A DNA stretch of 64,000 nucleotides from Saccharum officinarum (Eukaryota > Streptophyta > Magnoliopsida > Poales > Poaceae): the NCBI GenBank assembly GCA_020631735.1, contig CM036201.1, positions 72,683,253 through 72,747,252 of the forward strand, given 5' to 3'. Positions within the stretch are counted from its first letter, which is position 1. Each line of letters starts with the position of its first letter. Below, piece after piece: positions 11,856 to 24,676 of this stretch. A model generated the notes under the pieces. The model made no database searches. It had not been told where the DNA came from and saw nothing but the letters and a program-made list of their open reading frames with translations. The position numbers and the translations under genes are program-made.

Positions 11856-13329
11856 AAGTTGGGCATATGACGACGATGAGGGTGAGACTTGAGAGCAGCC
11901 GGCAGCATCGTCCTGTCTGTCCTGCTGCCCGGCAACAGAAAGCAACGAGAGATCGAGTTGGAGCCGATAGAGCAGATCAGAGTCAGAGACGACGGTTGCA
12001 TTGCAAGATGAGCGCCTGTCTGGCTGGCAGCGATCCAGAGTATCTCCGGCAGGTCTCCAATGCCTCCTTCTATTCCGGTAAAACTATCATATTGAGAATA
12101 GCTATATTTTTAACTTGCTCCAGCAGTTTATCAATACTTTTTTTTACCACTAATATTTTTCTCGTCTCCCCTTAGAAAAAAGGGGAAGATACAACTCCTC
12201 TAACCATAGGATCATCCCAACTACCACTTTTTAAACATATTTTCTCTTACACCTCTATAGGACTCACCTTTTATATGGGTATTGAGAGAGATATATTGGG
12301 TACTTCTACAATAACTTTCTTAAAAAATCTACAAAGTGATATTGAGCTACTCTATAATATTTTATTGGGAGAGTTGTACTGAGAGATTGTTGGAGATGCT
12401 CCTGGCCCCGGTCGCCCAAAATCGGAACGACCGAAGAACCATGGATTCTCCTGCTGTCTGCAGCCAAAACATCCTGCTCCGTCGAAATTGGACGCACGCA
12501 CGGACGGACGCATCGGCAAATGGGATTGGCCACAAAAATGAACAGTCTGCACCAGGTAGGGTAGGGCCAGCCGTGGCCTTGATCCAAACGCTCTCCCCTG
12601 TTCGTTCGCCATAATCCAAGCTCGCCCTTTTGCGTGCGTGCGTGGCCAACTGCCCGCCCGCACACTTCTTCTGATTCATCGGTTTAGCCAAAATTCTGAA
12701 CCTCTACCGATGTTTCCAAAAGAAGCTAAGTGCTCCTAGCTGGAAAGGTTAGTTTGCTCTCGTGCTCCTCACAAATTTTAACATGTATGTTACGTAGCCA
12801 CTACCTATACCATGTCTTTCTTTCAAGCACCAAAAACACCTTTTAAACAAGTTGGGTTCCTAAGGATCAGCAGGCGGGGTCTGGGCCTTTTATACAAAAA
12901 TCTACAAGTAGAAAATACTGGTCCGCTAAGCATAACTTTAGGAAGAAGTACTCTCTATCAGCGAAGTATGTTGTCAGTCAGAAGATTCGCATTTCTGATC
13001 GAATCTACGTCTGTGAACCTTTTCCACCTTTTAACTTCTATAACATTTCACTGCTACTACGTTTTCGAGAGGGATGTGGCCGAGTAAATTTACTCTCGAT
13101 TTTTAGTCTATTATGCTTAGTAGAAACGATGTTATATTTTTTTATTAAAAAAGAATAATTTTTTTCTTATATGTAGTTCTTTTAGTGCTACATACTGAAT
13201 TCAATTTTGGATCCATTCAAAAAAAAAAGAGCGCCTGGCCAAGTATGAAGTGGACACACGGTATGTAGTATGTTGGAAACGTGGTCTTAGACATTGCAGG
13301 TCCAAAAGGTGTTAGTGCAAAGTTCTGTT

Positions 13330-14250
13330 TTGCAGGTCCCTCTAATATCAGGTGATGGTCCAGATATTTCCTGCTAGAGACTTTCCTCTGATGAACAATG
13401 CTCTTCTAAGAGTGCGTACAAGGTGCTGGCACTCCAAGAGGCCGTTCACGTTTAACATTCCTCTTCACTTCTTCAGGTTTTGCGAACCCTTCCTATCGTT
13501 TGGGCAGACAAATCAATTCAGCTAAGAATCAAAACTTTTTCTTGTAGACTCCTCAGACTTTGCCCTTGGTCGTATGCACAGAATTTTCAAAGTGTACACG
13601 AGGCCTGTTCACGTTGTCGGAAATTAGAAAACGGACATTTATTCATTGAATGCAGCTTCGGTAGGCCCATGTTGTTTTTGATCTACCATTGGGCTGAAAG
13701 TTTATACTATAGACTCCTTCGGACCATGGGCTTCATTCTCATACTGCTTTTATTTTTGCATAACGTACGGCCCATCAAAAGCCACTGCAGGCTTTGGACC
13801 TTTTAATTTTTTGGTGCTTACGGAAAACACGCAATGATCATCCCAAGATTTAATAGATTACGAGTATGACACGGATAGGCCGAATATTTTTTTGTAGCTC
13901 TACTGTTGGTGCCTCTAGTTTCTTTAAAGGGTTCATGTGGGCAGCTTCAGCTGCCAAGATAGGGTTTCGCTGGAAAATGGGTAATGGCAAGAAAGTTTTG
14001 GGAGGACAATTGACTAGGTACCTCTAGTTTGGCTATACAATACTAGGAGATTTATGTTTTAGTTAATGAGAAGACCAATTCAGTTTTTGATTTGTGGGAT
14101 GGGTCAAATCTCAAATGTACTTTTAGGAGATGTGTGGATGACAGGTTAATGAATCTTTTGGTTAGAGGTAGAGCAGTTGGCTTCAACTATTACTTTCTCT
14201 GATGAGGAAGATTCATTGGTTTGGCTATTAACTCTAATGCATTTACTCTA
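13330..14250 (+). mobile_element. Decayed LINE ORF2 fragment
   Basis: Broken reading frames carry features of plant L1-type ORF2 C-termini. One is a zinc-binding motif of the CxxC...HLF..C type near 13605-13660 ('CSRCRKLENGHLFIECSF'). A separate segment around 13960-14170 reads like the 'FRWKMGNGKKV' region that normally lies N-terminal to that domain. Their order here is inverted relative to an intact ORF2, so the region is rearranged or comprises two insertions. Stops and frameshifts are frequent. It abuts the assembly gap. Confidence 0.5.
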
Positions 14251-14302
14251 CTCAGTTCATTAATTTTAGAGGTATTCTTCTCAGTCCATGTGGCTGCTGT
14301 AT

Positions 14303-14402
14303 NNNNNNNNNNNNNNNNNNNNNNNNNNNNNNNNNNNNNNNNNNNNNNNNNNNNNNNNNNNNNNNNNNNNNNNNNNNNNNNNNNNNNNNNNNNNNNNNNN
14401 NN
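14303..14402. other. Assembly gap (100 N)
   Basis: A run of exactly 100 N, the conventional length for a gap of unknown size. Sequence on the two sides may not be adjacent in the genome. Confidence 1.
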
Positions 14403-16515
14403 TATGGTGCCAGGTTGATAGAGGAATCTTGGATGACCTGAGTCTGACCCAAGTCACCATACAAGCATCCAAACAGCCATTTCTTGCCCTAGGGTACATC
14501 CTCACCATCGGGCCCAGGTTCCTTGTTTGCTGTTATTGCGAGTTACAAATCGTGTCCCAAACCCACTATATGTGGGAGTGAACTAGGGTGAAACTTAATT
14601 TAATTTTCATCCCAATACACTCAAACACGTGTGGATTGGGGTGGATAAAAGTGTATCCAAACAAGCCCTAATGTAAACAGGTCTAGATGGGTTGTGTGGG
14701 TTGGTGGGGTCATGTAGCAGCCCATGATCAGGTCTAGTAAGATTAACTCTTTCACATGTTCCAAAAGAAATAGGTCTGATCATCACATTGCAACAAAAAA
14801 TTGTGTGTGTTAAATCTAATAGGGTAAATACAAAGATCTATCTTTTTATTCGTTCTAAGTACAAACATTTTGTTGTATAAATACAAAATATTTTTTGTAT
14901 TATATCTTTGGAACGTGATAAATATCTAAATATAACTACCACGCATGCATGTGTCACTTTCCAACAAATCAAGCATGAAATTAATACCTAATACAAACAT
15001 TTTTCCCATTTATCCTATTTTCAAACTACAAAGTTATATAAATATTTTTCCATCCTTAAATAAAATACTGAAGTTGTCTTAAGTTTTTTTAAGTTTGACC
15101 GGATATATAAGAAAAGAATACCAATTTTTATGACGACATTATAAAAACATACATATTGGTGCTCTTTAATTCCTATAAAATCCAGTCATATACTAGAAAA
15201 AAAAGTTTGACTATAAGATGATAGTTGTAGAAATTGGTTTATTTGGAACACAGAGCCTATGTATTTCGTATAATATGTGATTATAACCATTGGTATCTAG
15301 TCAGATGGACGGTCCACGACAATTTGGGAGTAACGTGCAATTGTATTTATGAAACAAAATGTGTTCAGGTATTTATTTAATAATTATAAAAAATAATAGT
15401 CAAAGCATAGGCCGTACGTGCCACCAAAATGCCCACGGTGGCTGCCCATCGAGGTGCCTGTATTTGTCGGTCCTCACAAGAGGGGCAAGCTATCTGTTGC
15501 GCCGATGAAGATGTCTCGATCCACTGCCAAGAACACAGAAAAGGACAATTAAGACCCGACGATAATATAGTTTTATGAAATCTCCGATGCAGCGCCAAAG
15601 ATGCGCCAAATATAATAAGTCAAGACGGGATTCTCTTCCAGATCTCCGTGCCAACATTAGCCGCACCACCTAACATGCATCATGCATGCACGCCTCATTG
15701 CACATTTGGATTTCGCTACCAACAACTACCGCGTGATATATAATAATAGCAAACTTTTGTGTGTTGCACCGAGAGGTTTAACTTGGTGCATGGTTATCTG
15801 ATTGATTTGTGGATTGAAGATTTATTTAGCAATTACATCATGTATTTCAATTTGTTTATTCATAAAAAATATATTTTTAAATTTATTTGGGAATCAAACT
15901 TTATACAATGTTTGATATGTGTTGGGTTAACTTGTATGGGTACAAATGCTTATAGATTTATTAATAACCATGTCATGTGTTGCAATTCGTTTTAAATTAG
16001 ACTCTGTACTATGCATGAACACTTAGCTCGCATGAAAATGGAAGAGAGTAACAGATCATAGAAACACTTGTTCTCATTCGTTTTGAAATTAGACTCTGCA
16101 TAGCGCTTGGACACGCTACTCTAACTTATATCGACACAAGATAGATTGAGTTTGTTAGATCTTTATCGAGCAGGGGTGAATGCACGAATAGATTTTAGGG
16201 AAAATTGTTTTGTACTAGCATCGGAAGTTCATGAGAATCGTAAAATAACATTGAAAAATCTCGTCTTCATAAAATAGCACCAGAAAAATCTAAAGGTTAA
16301 CTTAATCTAGCATTAAATCCCCTTCCTTCCCTCTTCTCTTCTCCCTTCCCTCTCTGTTAACTCCACGGAGCCTGGTGGGTAGGGGGGCATGAGCCTGTGT
16401 TGGGCCCGCCCCTGCCATCAAGCGTTGTGAGCGATGAAGATCGAATAAACCTTGTTATTTAATATTAGAAGTAAAATAGAAAGATACATATATAAAGGCA
16501 CATATACATGCTATA
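14403..16515. other. Intergenic, AT-rich, no recognised gene
   Basis: No supported gene. The segment around 15080-15260 resembles a worn Stowaway-like repeat ('aaagtttgactataaga', 'tttatttggaacacag') but lacks clear ends. The part near 14585-14670 ends with 'tccaaacaagcccta', typical of a MITE terminus. Confidence 0.45.
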
Positions 16516-17040
16516 AGGTCTGACGTGCCACGTCGCCAATGACAGCTACGAGGCGAACCTCTTTAGGAAGGCGGCCTGTTCCGGTGCCCTCTTCGTCACC
16601 GCCACCATGGGGTCCATTCATGACGCTGTACACGGCCTCGCACAATATCGTGGTGATTTTGACGCCTCCACCTACGATGCCTGCCTCACAGGTGCCTTGG
16701 AGGACGCACGACAACTGTGCGTCTGTGACAAGGACACCGCCGCCTACTACGACCGATGTGTCCTTCGCTACTCCAACCAAGACTTCCTCCTCAACTCTGA
16801 CACCACCGATGGATTCGACAAGATCGTTGCCTCCTCGTCGGCAGCCAGGCTACTGTTCGGTGCCGACGTCAGTGTCCTCATGAACACCGTCGCAGACGCC
16901 GCCGCAAACTCCTCCACCAGGTTTGCCACACGGTGCTACAGCTGGCCGGAGGGGAGCTTTAGCGCAGTGCACCCTCGACATGGCGCCAACCGACTACCGG
17001 AGCTGCCTCGCCTACTTACTGGCTATGGCGTCAAAAAGTT
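16516..17040 (+). pseudogene. DUF26 cysteine-rich secretory/receptor protein fragment
   Basis: The frame at 16516-16955 reads like a DUF26 (Gnk2/stress-antifungal) domain: 'SYEANL' near the start, then 'FDASTYDACL', 'ARQLCVCDKDTAAYYDRC' and 'VLRYSNQDF'. DUF26 proteins are secreted apoplastic proteins or the outer parts of cysteine-rich receptor kinases. There is no signal peptide, and a TAA stands directly upstream. The second DUF26 core ('LAQCTLDM' then 'DYRSCLAYLL', about 16965-17030) is in a different frame, so a frameshift near 16960 breaks the gene. No kinase domain follows. The N-terminus, reading frame and C-terminus are all lost, so I call it a pseudogene fragment. Confidence 0.75.
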
Positions 17041-17256
17041 TAAACAGGAGAAAGACCGTTACCGTAAGTTGGTTAGACTTCTTGTAGTGGAACCTTCCCA
17101 CCGCCTCTCCCCCACTCTCATATTCTAGTCTTCTCGTCAATAGTGAGACGTCTACGAGGACTTTGTCAATATCAAAATTTATCGGTCCACCTCATTCTCT
17201 CAAAAGTGCTCATATATAGAGGTAAGATGTTTGGGCTTACGGTGAATGTGTGTGTA

Positions 17257-17516
17257 TTCCCTCCGTATCGGATTTAGAAGTCGTTTTGGACAAGGTTTAG
17301 ATCAAACATTGGGAATATAAATCACCAATAACTTTTAAGTTGTTGAGTTTGCAAATGTAAAAATTATATGAATAGATTTGTCTTGAAAAATACTTTCATA
17401 AAAGTATACATATATCACTTTTTCATAAATATTTTTTATAAAAACAAGAGGTCAAAGTTGTGTTTTGGAGACCTTGTCGCTGTCTTAAACGATTTCTAAA
17501 TCCGATACGGATGGAG
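17257..17516. repeat. Stowaway-type MITE
   Basis: The ends are TTCCCTCCGTATCGGATTTA and its near-perfect complement TAAATCCGATACGGATGGAG, flanked by TA on both sides (17255-17256 and 17517-17518). The CTCCCTCCGT terminus and TA duplication are diagnostic of Tc1/mariner-derived Stowaway elements. Confidence 0.9.
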
Positions 17517-17518
17517 TA

Positions 17519-18942
17519 TATGTGAACGTCTATGTCTAATATTTAATTTGGAGAAAAAAAAAGTAGACCAAAGAGCTAATTAAAGTAGTCACCGATAGTG
17601 GTAACGCGAGGGGCAGCTCGATGGGGTCAACATACATACATAGTACTCATCACATGGATGTTTATTAGGATTAGCGCTCGCGTTATCGTATTATCTCTCT
17701 CTCCTATCCATCCATCATCCATGTCGGTCTCACCTAGCTTAGCTGGTAGTCGTATCGTATTATAAAATCCCAACGTACAGTTCTTTTGTGGAACCATGCA
17801 CCGGCCAGTTGATTTCTTAAGTGTTTTCCATGAACTAGTTGTGCTAATTAATTGACACTAGCACTCTAGCGGTAGGTCTGCCAAAGTTTACTTTGGGCTC
17901 GATGATTTCTTAGGGCAAAGTCCACTTTCATCTATCGGTCCTCACGGTCGTAGTCCGTCGTCGGAAAGGAAAACAAAAGCGGCAAACGGTTTCCTTTTTC
18001 TCTTCTTCGTTCTCCGCCCTGTTTCTTGGTTAGTGTATTCTAGTCGGTATGTATATGATCATTCGCTAGATAGATTTTTTAACCATACAACTCCGTACAA
18101 CATCACGTGCTCCGGTCACGTGCCATCGTGTATGATGTGGTAGAGAAGCAGGAGCTTTTCGTAATACCGAAATAATCACCGGACCGTGTGATAATGTACG
18201 TCGGAAGTCGGTTCGGGATTGTTGTTGAAAAAAAAACACCGAAACCAGAGGCCGTCTGGTTGAGGCTGATCTGATGATACCGGGGAACTGGATGCATGGA
18301 TGAGGTGAACCCGCCGCGGCGCCCGGAAAGCCTGTCCTGGGGAAGAAAATTACCGTCCGGACCGGACAGCGTTTCCAAACCTCGCGCGGAACGCCTCATC
18401 TCACTGTCTCACCCGAAGTACCCAAACCCAGCGGAATCCAGAAAGCGATCGCTCGCTCCAGCGCGTCTTAATCCCTCCTCTCGTGACGCCTGACGCCATT
18501 GCGAGCCACGCCACGCCAGCACGTACGTCGTCTACTCGTCTCCAGGTCCAGGGACACACCACAGCCACAAAACACACGCCAGCACCAGCCACGTCACGCG
18601 GCGCGTATACTGTACATACATACGGTGTGTGCCGTGTGTTACAAAACTACAACCTGCGTCGTGCTGTACGTGCATCGTATGCCTACGTGACGTGTCGTGT
18701 GCCCGCAGGAGTGGGCCACGCCGAGCATGTGGCACAGGCACCACCATACTATACGTAGGGAAAATACAGGCCGGCCTGGACACGCCTGGTGCTGCGCTGG
18801 TGGTTTTTCTATTTCCACTCCCTGGGCCGAGCCCACGGAGCGGGCCAGAGGGCCCACGCGGCAGCGACCGACAGAGACCGGCCACCTCATCCACCCCACG
18901 CCAGGAGCACCGCACCTCGCCCGCCGCCGGTCGTCTCCCCCG
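17519..18942. other. Intergenic and upstream region of the OXS3-like gene
   Basis: No gene is recognised. GC content rises steadily from 18250 toward the OXS3-like gene, creating long overlapping frames on both strands that look like GC artefacts. The proximal part probably contains promoter and 5' UTR sequence. Confidence 0.45.
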
Positions 18943-18962
18943 TCTCTCTCTCTCTCTCTCTC
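18943..18962. repeat. (CT)n microsatellite
   Basis: About ten CT units, 440 bp upstream of the OXS3-like start codon. CT tracts are common in plant 5' UTRs and core promoters; a role here is only possible. Confidence 0.8.
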
Positions 18963-19401
18963 CGACTATACAATTCCACTGCGGGCGGGGCAGGGCAGGG
19001 TCCAGCTCCTTATCCTGTCCGCTCCCGCTCCCCGCTTTCCCTTCCCCGCCCGTCTCCTCCCCCTCCCCGCCCACCCACCCATCCATCTCACGCTCTCTAG
19101 CTCGCTCGCGCACCGAGATTTCTTGCCTGCTCGCTCCGCAGCTCTCCTCCTGCTGCGCGCCGGCCGGTCCATCGGTCGGTCGATCCGGGCGCCGGGGCCC
19201 GAGCTACGCCGCGGCGGAGGCTCTGCCGGGTTGGATTTGTTGCTCGATCGGTTGGTTGGTTGGTTGGCTGCGGGCATGTCCACGGCGGTGGCGGCGGGGT
19301 GTCGCCGGCGCACGGCGGGTTCCGGCGGTCGGGGAGCGGGAAGCCGGATCCGGAGGAGGCGGACAGGATGAGGAACGCCAACGGCTTCTTCTCCGTCCCA
19401 G

Positions 19402-20835
19402 ATGGAGGAGGAGGAGGAGGAGGAAGAAGAGCATGAGCATGGTGATGAGGTGGCGGCGGCAAGGAGGGAGGAGGAGGACGAAGAGGAGGCGCTGTCGGAG
19501 GCCTCGTCGATCGGGGCGGCGTCGTCCGACAGCTCCTCCATCGGGGAGAACTCCGCGTCCGACAAGGAGGATGAGGAGGAGGAGGAGGTGGAGAGCAAGG
19601 CGCAGGGGCTCGGCATGATGGGGCTGGCCACGCTCGAGTCCTTGGAGGATGCTCTGCCCACCAAGTAAGCTGCTTACTTCTCTGCTGCTAATCCCCCTTC
19701 TTGATCTACGAGTACTTACTAGTATTACTGTAGTACTAGTATTAGTAGAAATTGCTTCTGCAAGACCGCTGCTGGAGATAGCATGTTTTATGGATAAATA
19801 TCCGATTTTTTTGCTACAAAACAATGTTCTTCTAACGAAAACATCAAGCGGGTGGTTTAGATCCCATCCCAGTAGAGTAGTAGCTAATAATGATAAGAGT
19901 TGCTCAGAAAAGAGGAGTGTTTTTTATCATCCTAGGTTCTAGTAGCAGCAGTAGTACCATCCATGCTCATTTGGTCAAACAGGCACCGTTTAGATGTCAA
20001 AAATTTTGCCAAAATTTTCAGATTCCCCGTCACATCGAATCTTTAAACACATGCATGAAGCATTAAATATAGATAAAAAATAAAATTAATTACACAGTTT
20101 AGACGAAATGGACGATACAAATCTTTTAAGCTTAATTAGACCATGATTGGATAATATTTACCAAATAACAACGAAACTGCTACGGTAGCGTTTCGCCAAA
20201 AATTTTGCCAACTAAACAGCCCCTTAGCATGCTGTTTCCTGTTCATCATACTGACAAAGCTAACGGATTTGGCGTACCAGCGAAAAAAATTCAATCAAGT
20301 GGTTTGAGCAAGCAAAACCATCGATCGTCTTCCACCAGCAATGCATTCCCCCTCCTGATTCTTCTGCCCTAATTAATAATCCTTAACAATTAATCTCTTC
20401 AACCGCAGGCGGGGGCTGTCCAACTTCTACGCTGGCAAGTCCAAGTCGTTCACGAGCCTGGCGGAGGCGGCGGCGACGGCGGCCGCCAAGGAGATCGCCA
20501 AGCCGGAGAACCCGTTCAATAAGCGCCGCCGGGTGCTGCAGGCGTGGTCGCGGCGCCGGGCGTCCTGCAGCGCGCTGGCCACCACATACCTGCCGCCGCT
20601 GCTGGCCCCCGACCACGCCGTCGTGGAGGAGGACGATGAGGAGGGCGCGGACGACGAGGACGAGGACGAGGAGCCGAAAGGCGGGCTCAGGAGCAGGAGG
20701 CCGCCCACGTTCCCGTCCCCGCGCCTGAGCGTGCACGCCACCGCCGGCGGCCAGATGGCGAGGAACAGCTCGTTTAGGTCGCCGAGGTCCTTCTCCATGA
20801 TGGATCTCCACAGCGCGGGCTGCGACTACGAGTAG
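19402..20835 (+). CDS. OXIDATIVE STRESS 3-like (OXS3-like) protein
   Basis: Two exons, 19402-19664 and 20409-20835, joined in frame by a GT-AG intron, give 229 residues. The family hallmark straddles the splice junction at about residues 88-106: 'RGLSNFYAGKSKSFTSLAE'. OXS3 was described in Arabidopsis as a nuclear, chromatin-associated factor that raises tolerance to heavy metals and oxidative stress; transfer of that role to this gene is inference. The N-terminus is strongly acidic (a run of nine glutamates after Met, then Ser/Glu-rich). A basic stretch (NKRRR, then WSRRR) follows the signature, then a second acidic run and a Ser-rich tail. The ATG at 19402 opens the acidic frame; an ATG at 19368 is in another frame. 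The intron houses a MITE. Confidence 0.85.
19982..20223 (+). repeat. MITE, grass hAT-like family (copy 4), in OXS3-like intron
   Basis: It begins near GGCACCGTTTAGATG, ends CCAACTAAACAGCCCC, and carries the family phrases 'cacatcgaatctttaaac' and 'attacacagtttaga'. It lies wholly inside the single intron of the OXS3-like gene, 185 bp before the 3' splice site. Confidence 0.8.
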
Positions 20836-23290
20836 CAAGCCAGCAAGCGGCCAAGATTAGAGCAGAGCCTCTCTTTCTTCCCTCTTCCTGCTCCCCTCTT
20901 CTCCTCTGTTGATGTGCTAGGTGCGAGAAGAGGTGCTGTTCTGTTAATTGTAATGCTGCCACTGGTGCTACTGTTACTGATATATAATCATCGTCATCAA
21001 TCAAGATACGTATAAGAAGAGACTCCATTTCTTGTGCTCGCCACTGTGTCGGCCTGAAACTGTCGAATGCTGATGTTGCATGAACACTTGCTCTGTCAGT
21101 CTGCCTCATGAACATTGCTCCGTCAGTCTGTCTGAACAAACCAGCTCCAGCAGCATCAGGATTTCAGGACTGTGCCCCAGAACTTGAAGTAACCAATGGC
21201 AGCATGTGATAGTCCCACTGATCCATACTGGGAGTACTCGTTTCGCTCAATCGGTCATTAGGGGTGTGCAATCATCATAATCATCATGCGTGCCGAGAAA
21301 GAACAAGATGCCGAGAAAGAACGAGAAAGGGACGAAGAATATTCAGGAGATGATGATGGTGATGAGTGGCTTCTGCTCTGTTGCTCTCGTCTCTGCAACA
21401 GCTGATGCTGGTGCCGGTGACTTGGGTTGTGGGAGCAGACAAAAACGGTGGGTGATGAGTCCTAACTCCTAAGCCGCCTGCCTAATCTCATCTTAGTGCT
21501 ACTAGTAGTACCACCGTCCAGTTGTTCGGAGGGAAGGGAAAAGAAAACGCTCTGTGCTGACACCATAACATGAACTGAACAAGGCAGCGACAAATCTAAG
21601 CATACGGCACGAGGAAAAGGCATCTTTTTTCACAAGGCAGCAGTAGCTTTCTCTCGAAAAGGAGGCGGCCCAAGTGTGATGGCACAAGCAAACTCCCTCC
21701 TGGTAGAAGGCTAGAATAGCGATCACCCCTGTTCGCAAAAAAAAAAAAGAATAGCGATCAGCTCGTTCGCTTGAGCTACTTTTCAGCCAAGGAACAATAT
21801 TTTCCTCTCACAACATTTTAGCATAAGCCAAATTTCAGCATAAGCGAACAGGTGAAACTTTTTTTTAACTTTGACTGAATTTTTTTAAAAAATATTAAGA
21901 TTTATGGTATTAAATTAATATCATTAGGTTTATCGTAGAATGTATTTTCATAAGGCACTCATTTTATGTCATTATATGTTTTTACTCTTTTGTATTATAA
22001 AATTAGTTAAACTTTGACTGACATGTATTCTAGAAATTGATTTATTTGGGACGGAGGGAGCAGAAGACTAGAAGAGCAATGGTATAGTAGCAGTAGGTCT
22101 AGTGGCACAGTCCATGATTGACTTGTTGTAACGGAAGGTTGCTTCATTTCTACAATAACGAAGGTAAACAACAAATATTTGCAGCAACCACGAGTTGCCA
22201 CGTAAACGGTTCACGAAGCAGACTTGTGTTTCTAATAAAGTTTTTTTTTTGTTGTGCCGTGGCTTTAGGAGGTGTGTGAGCGACGGAAAGAGGAGAGAAG
22301 AAAAGGTCCGTTCCCTTTACTGGGAAGGAGAGCTGAAAAATACTGTGTGCTGGTTTGGTTAGAGAAAATACTGTTCTTTCGTTAACGAAAAAGTAAGGTT
22401 GACAAGACAAGCGAACAGGGCACCGACCCCGGTGTTAATCCCGGATCCTACGTCGTCTCGTCTCCCCGGATGGTGGCATCGGTCTCATCGTATCGGTAGA
22501 CCGCCGCCGGCGGCGAGGTGTCGCGGTAGCCGCCGTTTCAATTTTAATGGAGGGGTTAGCTTAGCTGCTACTAGGATGATTATATTATGAAGATAGCAAT
22601 GGCAGTGCTGTTTAAGGTTTCCAAGGGACGCGACGGGATGGGGCGACGGATGCGATGCGATACAATGGAGCATCCTATGACTACGATGCTGTACTCCAAC
22701 AAGTTTGTTTCCTATATATGCGATGCGATGGAGCAAGTGTCATTAGGCAAGGTACAGTATTTGTGTTGTTTGTGTACTGTGTACGTATAGATATACTCCT
22801 ACCCGTACGTACGTAGCGGTGAGAGAGAGTAGAGGGAGACGGGGATAGGGTGTGGGCCACGAACCCATGAGAGAGAGAGGGAAAACGGGAAAGGGTCCCC
22901 AAGGCTGTACCTGCACGGACGCACGTTGCAGCCTTGCAGGCCTGGGGCTGGGCTGGTGTGGATGGATGATGCGTTGGAGTTAGGAGGGGCTACTCTTATC
23001 CTATCCTATCTTGTCTCGCTAAAAATACTCGGCGTCCGTACGGGCAGGAGGGACGAGGGAGTCGGACTGCGTCTGCACCTGCACCCTGGCTCGGCTCGGG
23101 GACACCCCCCCACCCCCCCCCCCCACCTGCCAGCCTGTCTTTCCAGCCACGGCAAAACAACTCTCCAAGCAAGTGGATCATGAGTTCATGATGACCAGTG
23201 GGTCTCTTTGGTCTCGGCAATGGATTTTTCATGCTTTTCTCACGCTGCATTTGCGACGCCATATTTCCCATATTATTCATATGAAATTCA
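20836..23290. other. 3' flank and intergenic region, no recognised gene
   Basis: The first few hundred bases are likely 3' UTR of the OXS3-like gene. A partial Stowaway-like repeat spans about 21850-22064 and ends 'GGGACGGAGGGAG', with no matching left end. The remainder, including the C-run at 23104-23125, shows no supported gene. Confidence 0.45.
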
Positions 23291-23293
23291 TAA

Positions 23294-23499
23294 GAGTTTG
23301 TTTGATGCACATAAATAGTTACTAGTTAAGCTAAAAACTAGTCAAAATTAGCTATAATTTGCTAGGTAGTTGGCTAGCAGCCAGTTAAAAGACTTAGCTA
23401 CAAAATTAGCCCACCTACTCTCTATTACATCTCCTGTTTCGATGCACTACAGCTAATTTTTAACTATCCAGTAATTGGCTCATGTATCTAAACAAACCC
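23294..23499. repeat. Tourist-like MITE (PIF/Harbinger type)
   Basis: It starts GAGTTTGTTTGATGCA and ends TGTATCTAAACAAACCC, with TAA on both sides (23291-23293 and 23500-23502). The GGTTTGTTT terminus and TAA duplication fit Tourist elements. Confidence 0.8.
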
Positions 23500-23869
23500 T
23501 AAAACTGTATATTTTCATGGCAGTATGCGACGGAAGAAGTCTAAGCTAAAGCGCAGCCTACTCCTATAGCTACCACGCTTCTCGATCCAATAGTAACACT
23601 AGCTCTAAGCTAATAAATATGCAGAAGAGAGATTGCAGGAGTAGAACTGAACATTGTGCCGTAGGATAGAAATGCATCATAAAACATGCTAGACTATCTC
23701 TTGACTCCACGCTAGTTTTATGTCTTTAACACTATTTTGTTATTAAAAAATTGATTCAGCTAGCTCTAAGCTAGACCATTGGAAACACCCCTCAGATAGC
23801 TTACTACCGCAACAGCAGCACTTCAAAACACGACATGTTCGGTCTGTGCGGTACCATGGCCATTGGTTA

Positions 23870-24191
23870 GGCCTTTTTGGTTAGTGCTAAAGTTTGCCAT
23901 GCCGAATGTTAGGCAAATTGTGGGTGCCGCAAAAGTGTGGCGAGCAAAATCGAAGCCATACTTGTGAAAAGGTTTGGCAATAAAATGAATTTATGACGCG
24001 TGGGATAGGGTACTAAGAAAGTGTGTCATGCTTTAGTTGTGACAGTGAACCAAGCAGCGACCTAAAAAAACTATGTCATGATTAACTTGGGACATGGTAA
24101 GTTGTGGTCACCAACCAAACATCTGCCTAAAAAATTATGATATGACTAATCTAAATCTAAGGTGTGGCAAGCCATGGTCACCAACCAGGCC
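23870..24191. repeat. MITE, probable PIF/Harbinger type
   Basis: The ends are GGCCTTTTTGGTTAGTG and GGTCACCAACCAGGCC (imperfect inverted repeats), flanked by TTA on the left and TGA on the right, consistent with a TTA duplication carrying one mutation. The interior repeats 'gtgtggcaagccatggtcac'-like segments. Confidence 0.65.
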
Positions 24192-24614
24192 TGAAATCTT
24201 GTTTGGCAGAATTAGGATAAGCCAAGGTTTTAGTTTGGTACCAGAACTTCGTGACATTTTATTACATATAATTTTTGTCTATCTTTTGATTTTTTTTCTT
24301 TGCTAAAGTTTTGGTAAAAAATTTTGTCCAATTTTTTTTCTCTTACTTGTTAATTTTTTATTAGCAAAGCAAATACATTTTCAGAGTAATAAACCACTAA
24401 GAGCTTGTTTGGCTGCAGCCAAACGAAGCCTAAACCAGAAAAGCACTATAGTCCAGTGGATCAAGCGATCAAGCCCAAAAAAGCCCGTTAGATACGAGAG
24501 GCCCAGCTCAGCCCAAATAATGCTTTTCAGACCAATGGAGTCACCGACCACAGTACTACCACCAACCTCGACGACGACGAGCCAACGCTCCCGGTGCCGG
24601 CGTCTCTCCAACAT

Positions 24615-24616
<2 letters not shown>

Positions 24617-24673
<57 letters not shown>
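24617..24673. repeat. (GA)n microsatellite, about 28 units
   Basis: An uninterrupted GA tract of 57 bp. It creates artificial Arg-Glu and Ser-Leu frames that should not be taken for genes. Confidence 0.98.

Positions 24674-24676
<3 letters not shown>

Larger units (their letters stand above)
10921..13320. other. Intergenic, MITEs only
   Basis: Apart from two MITE copies in opposite orientation (11241-11482 and about 11625-11855), I see nothing that codes. Several 80-150-codon frames exist but overlap on both strands and show no motif. Confidence 0.5.

Noticed and set aside
18629..19618. 329-codon open frame upstream of and overlapping the OXS3-like gene
   Set aside because: It lies in GC-rich and CT-repeat sequence, is out of frame with the OXS3 signature, and is Arg/Ser/Pro-rich with no motif.
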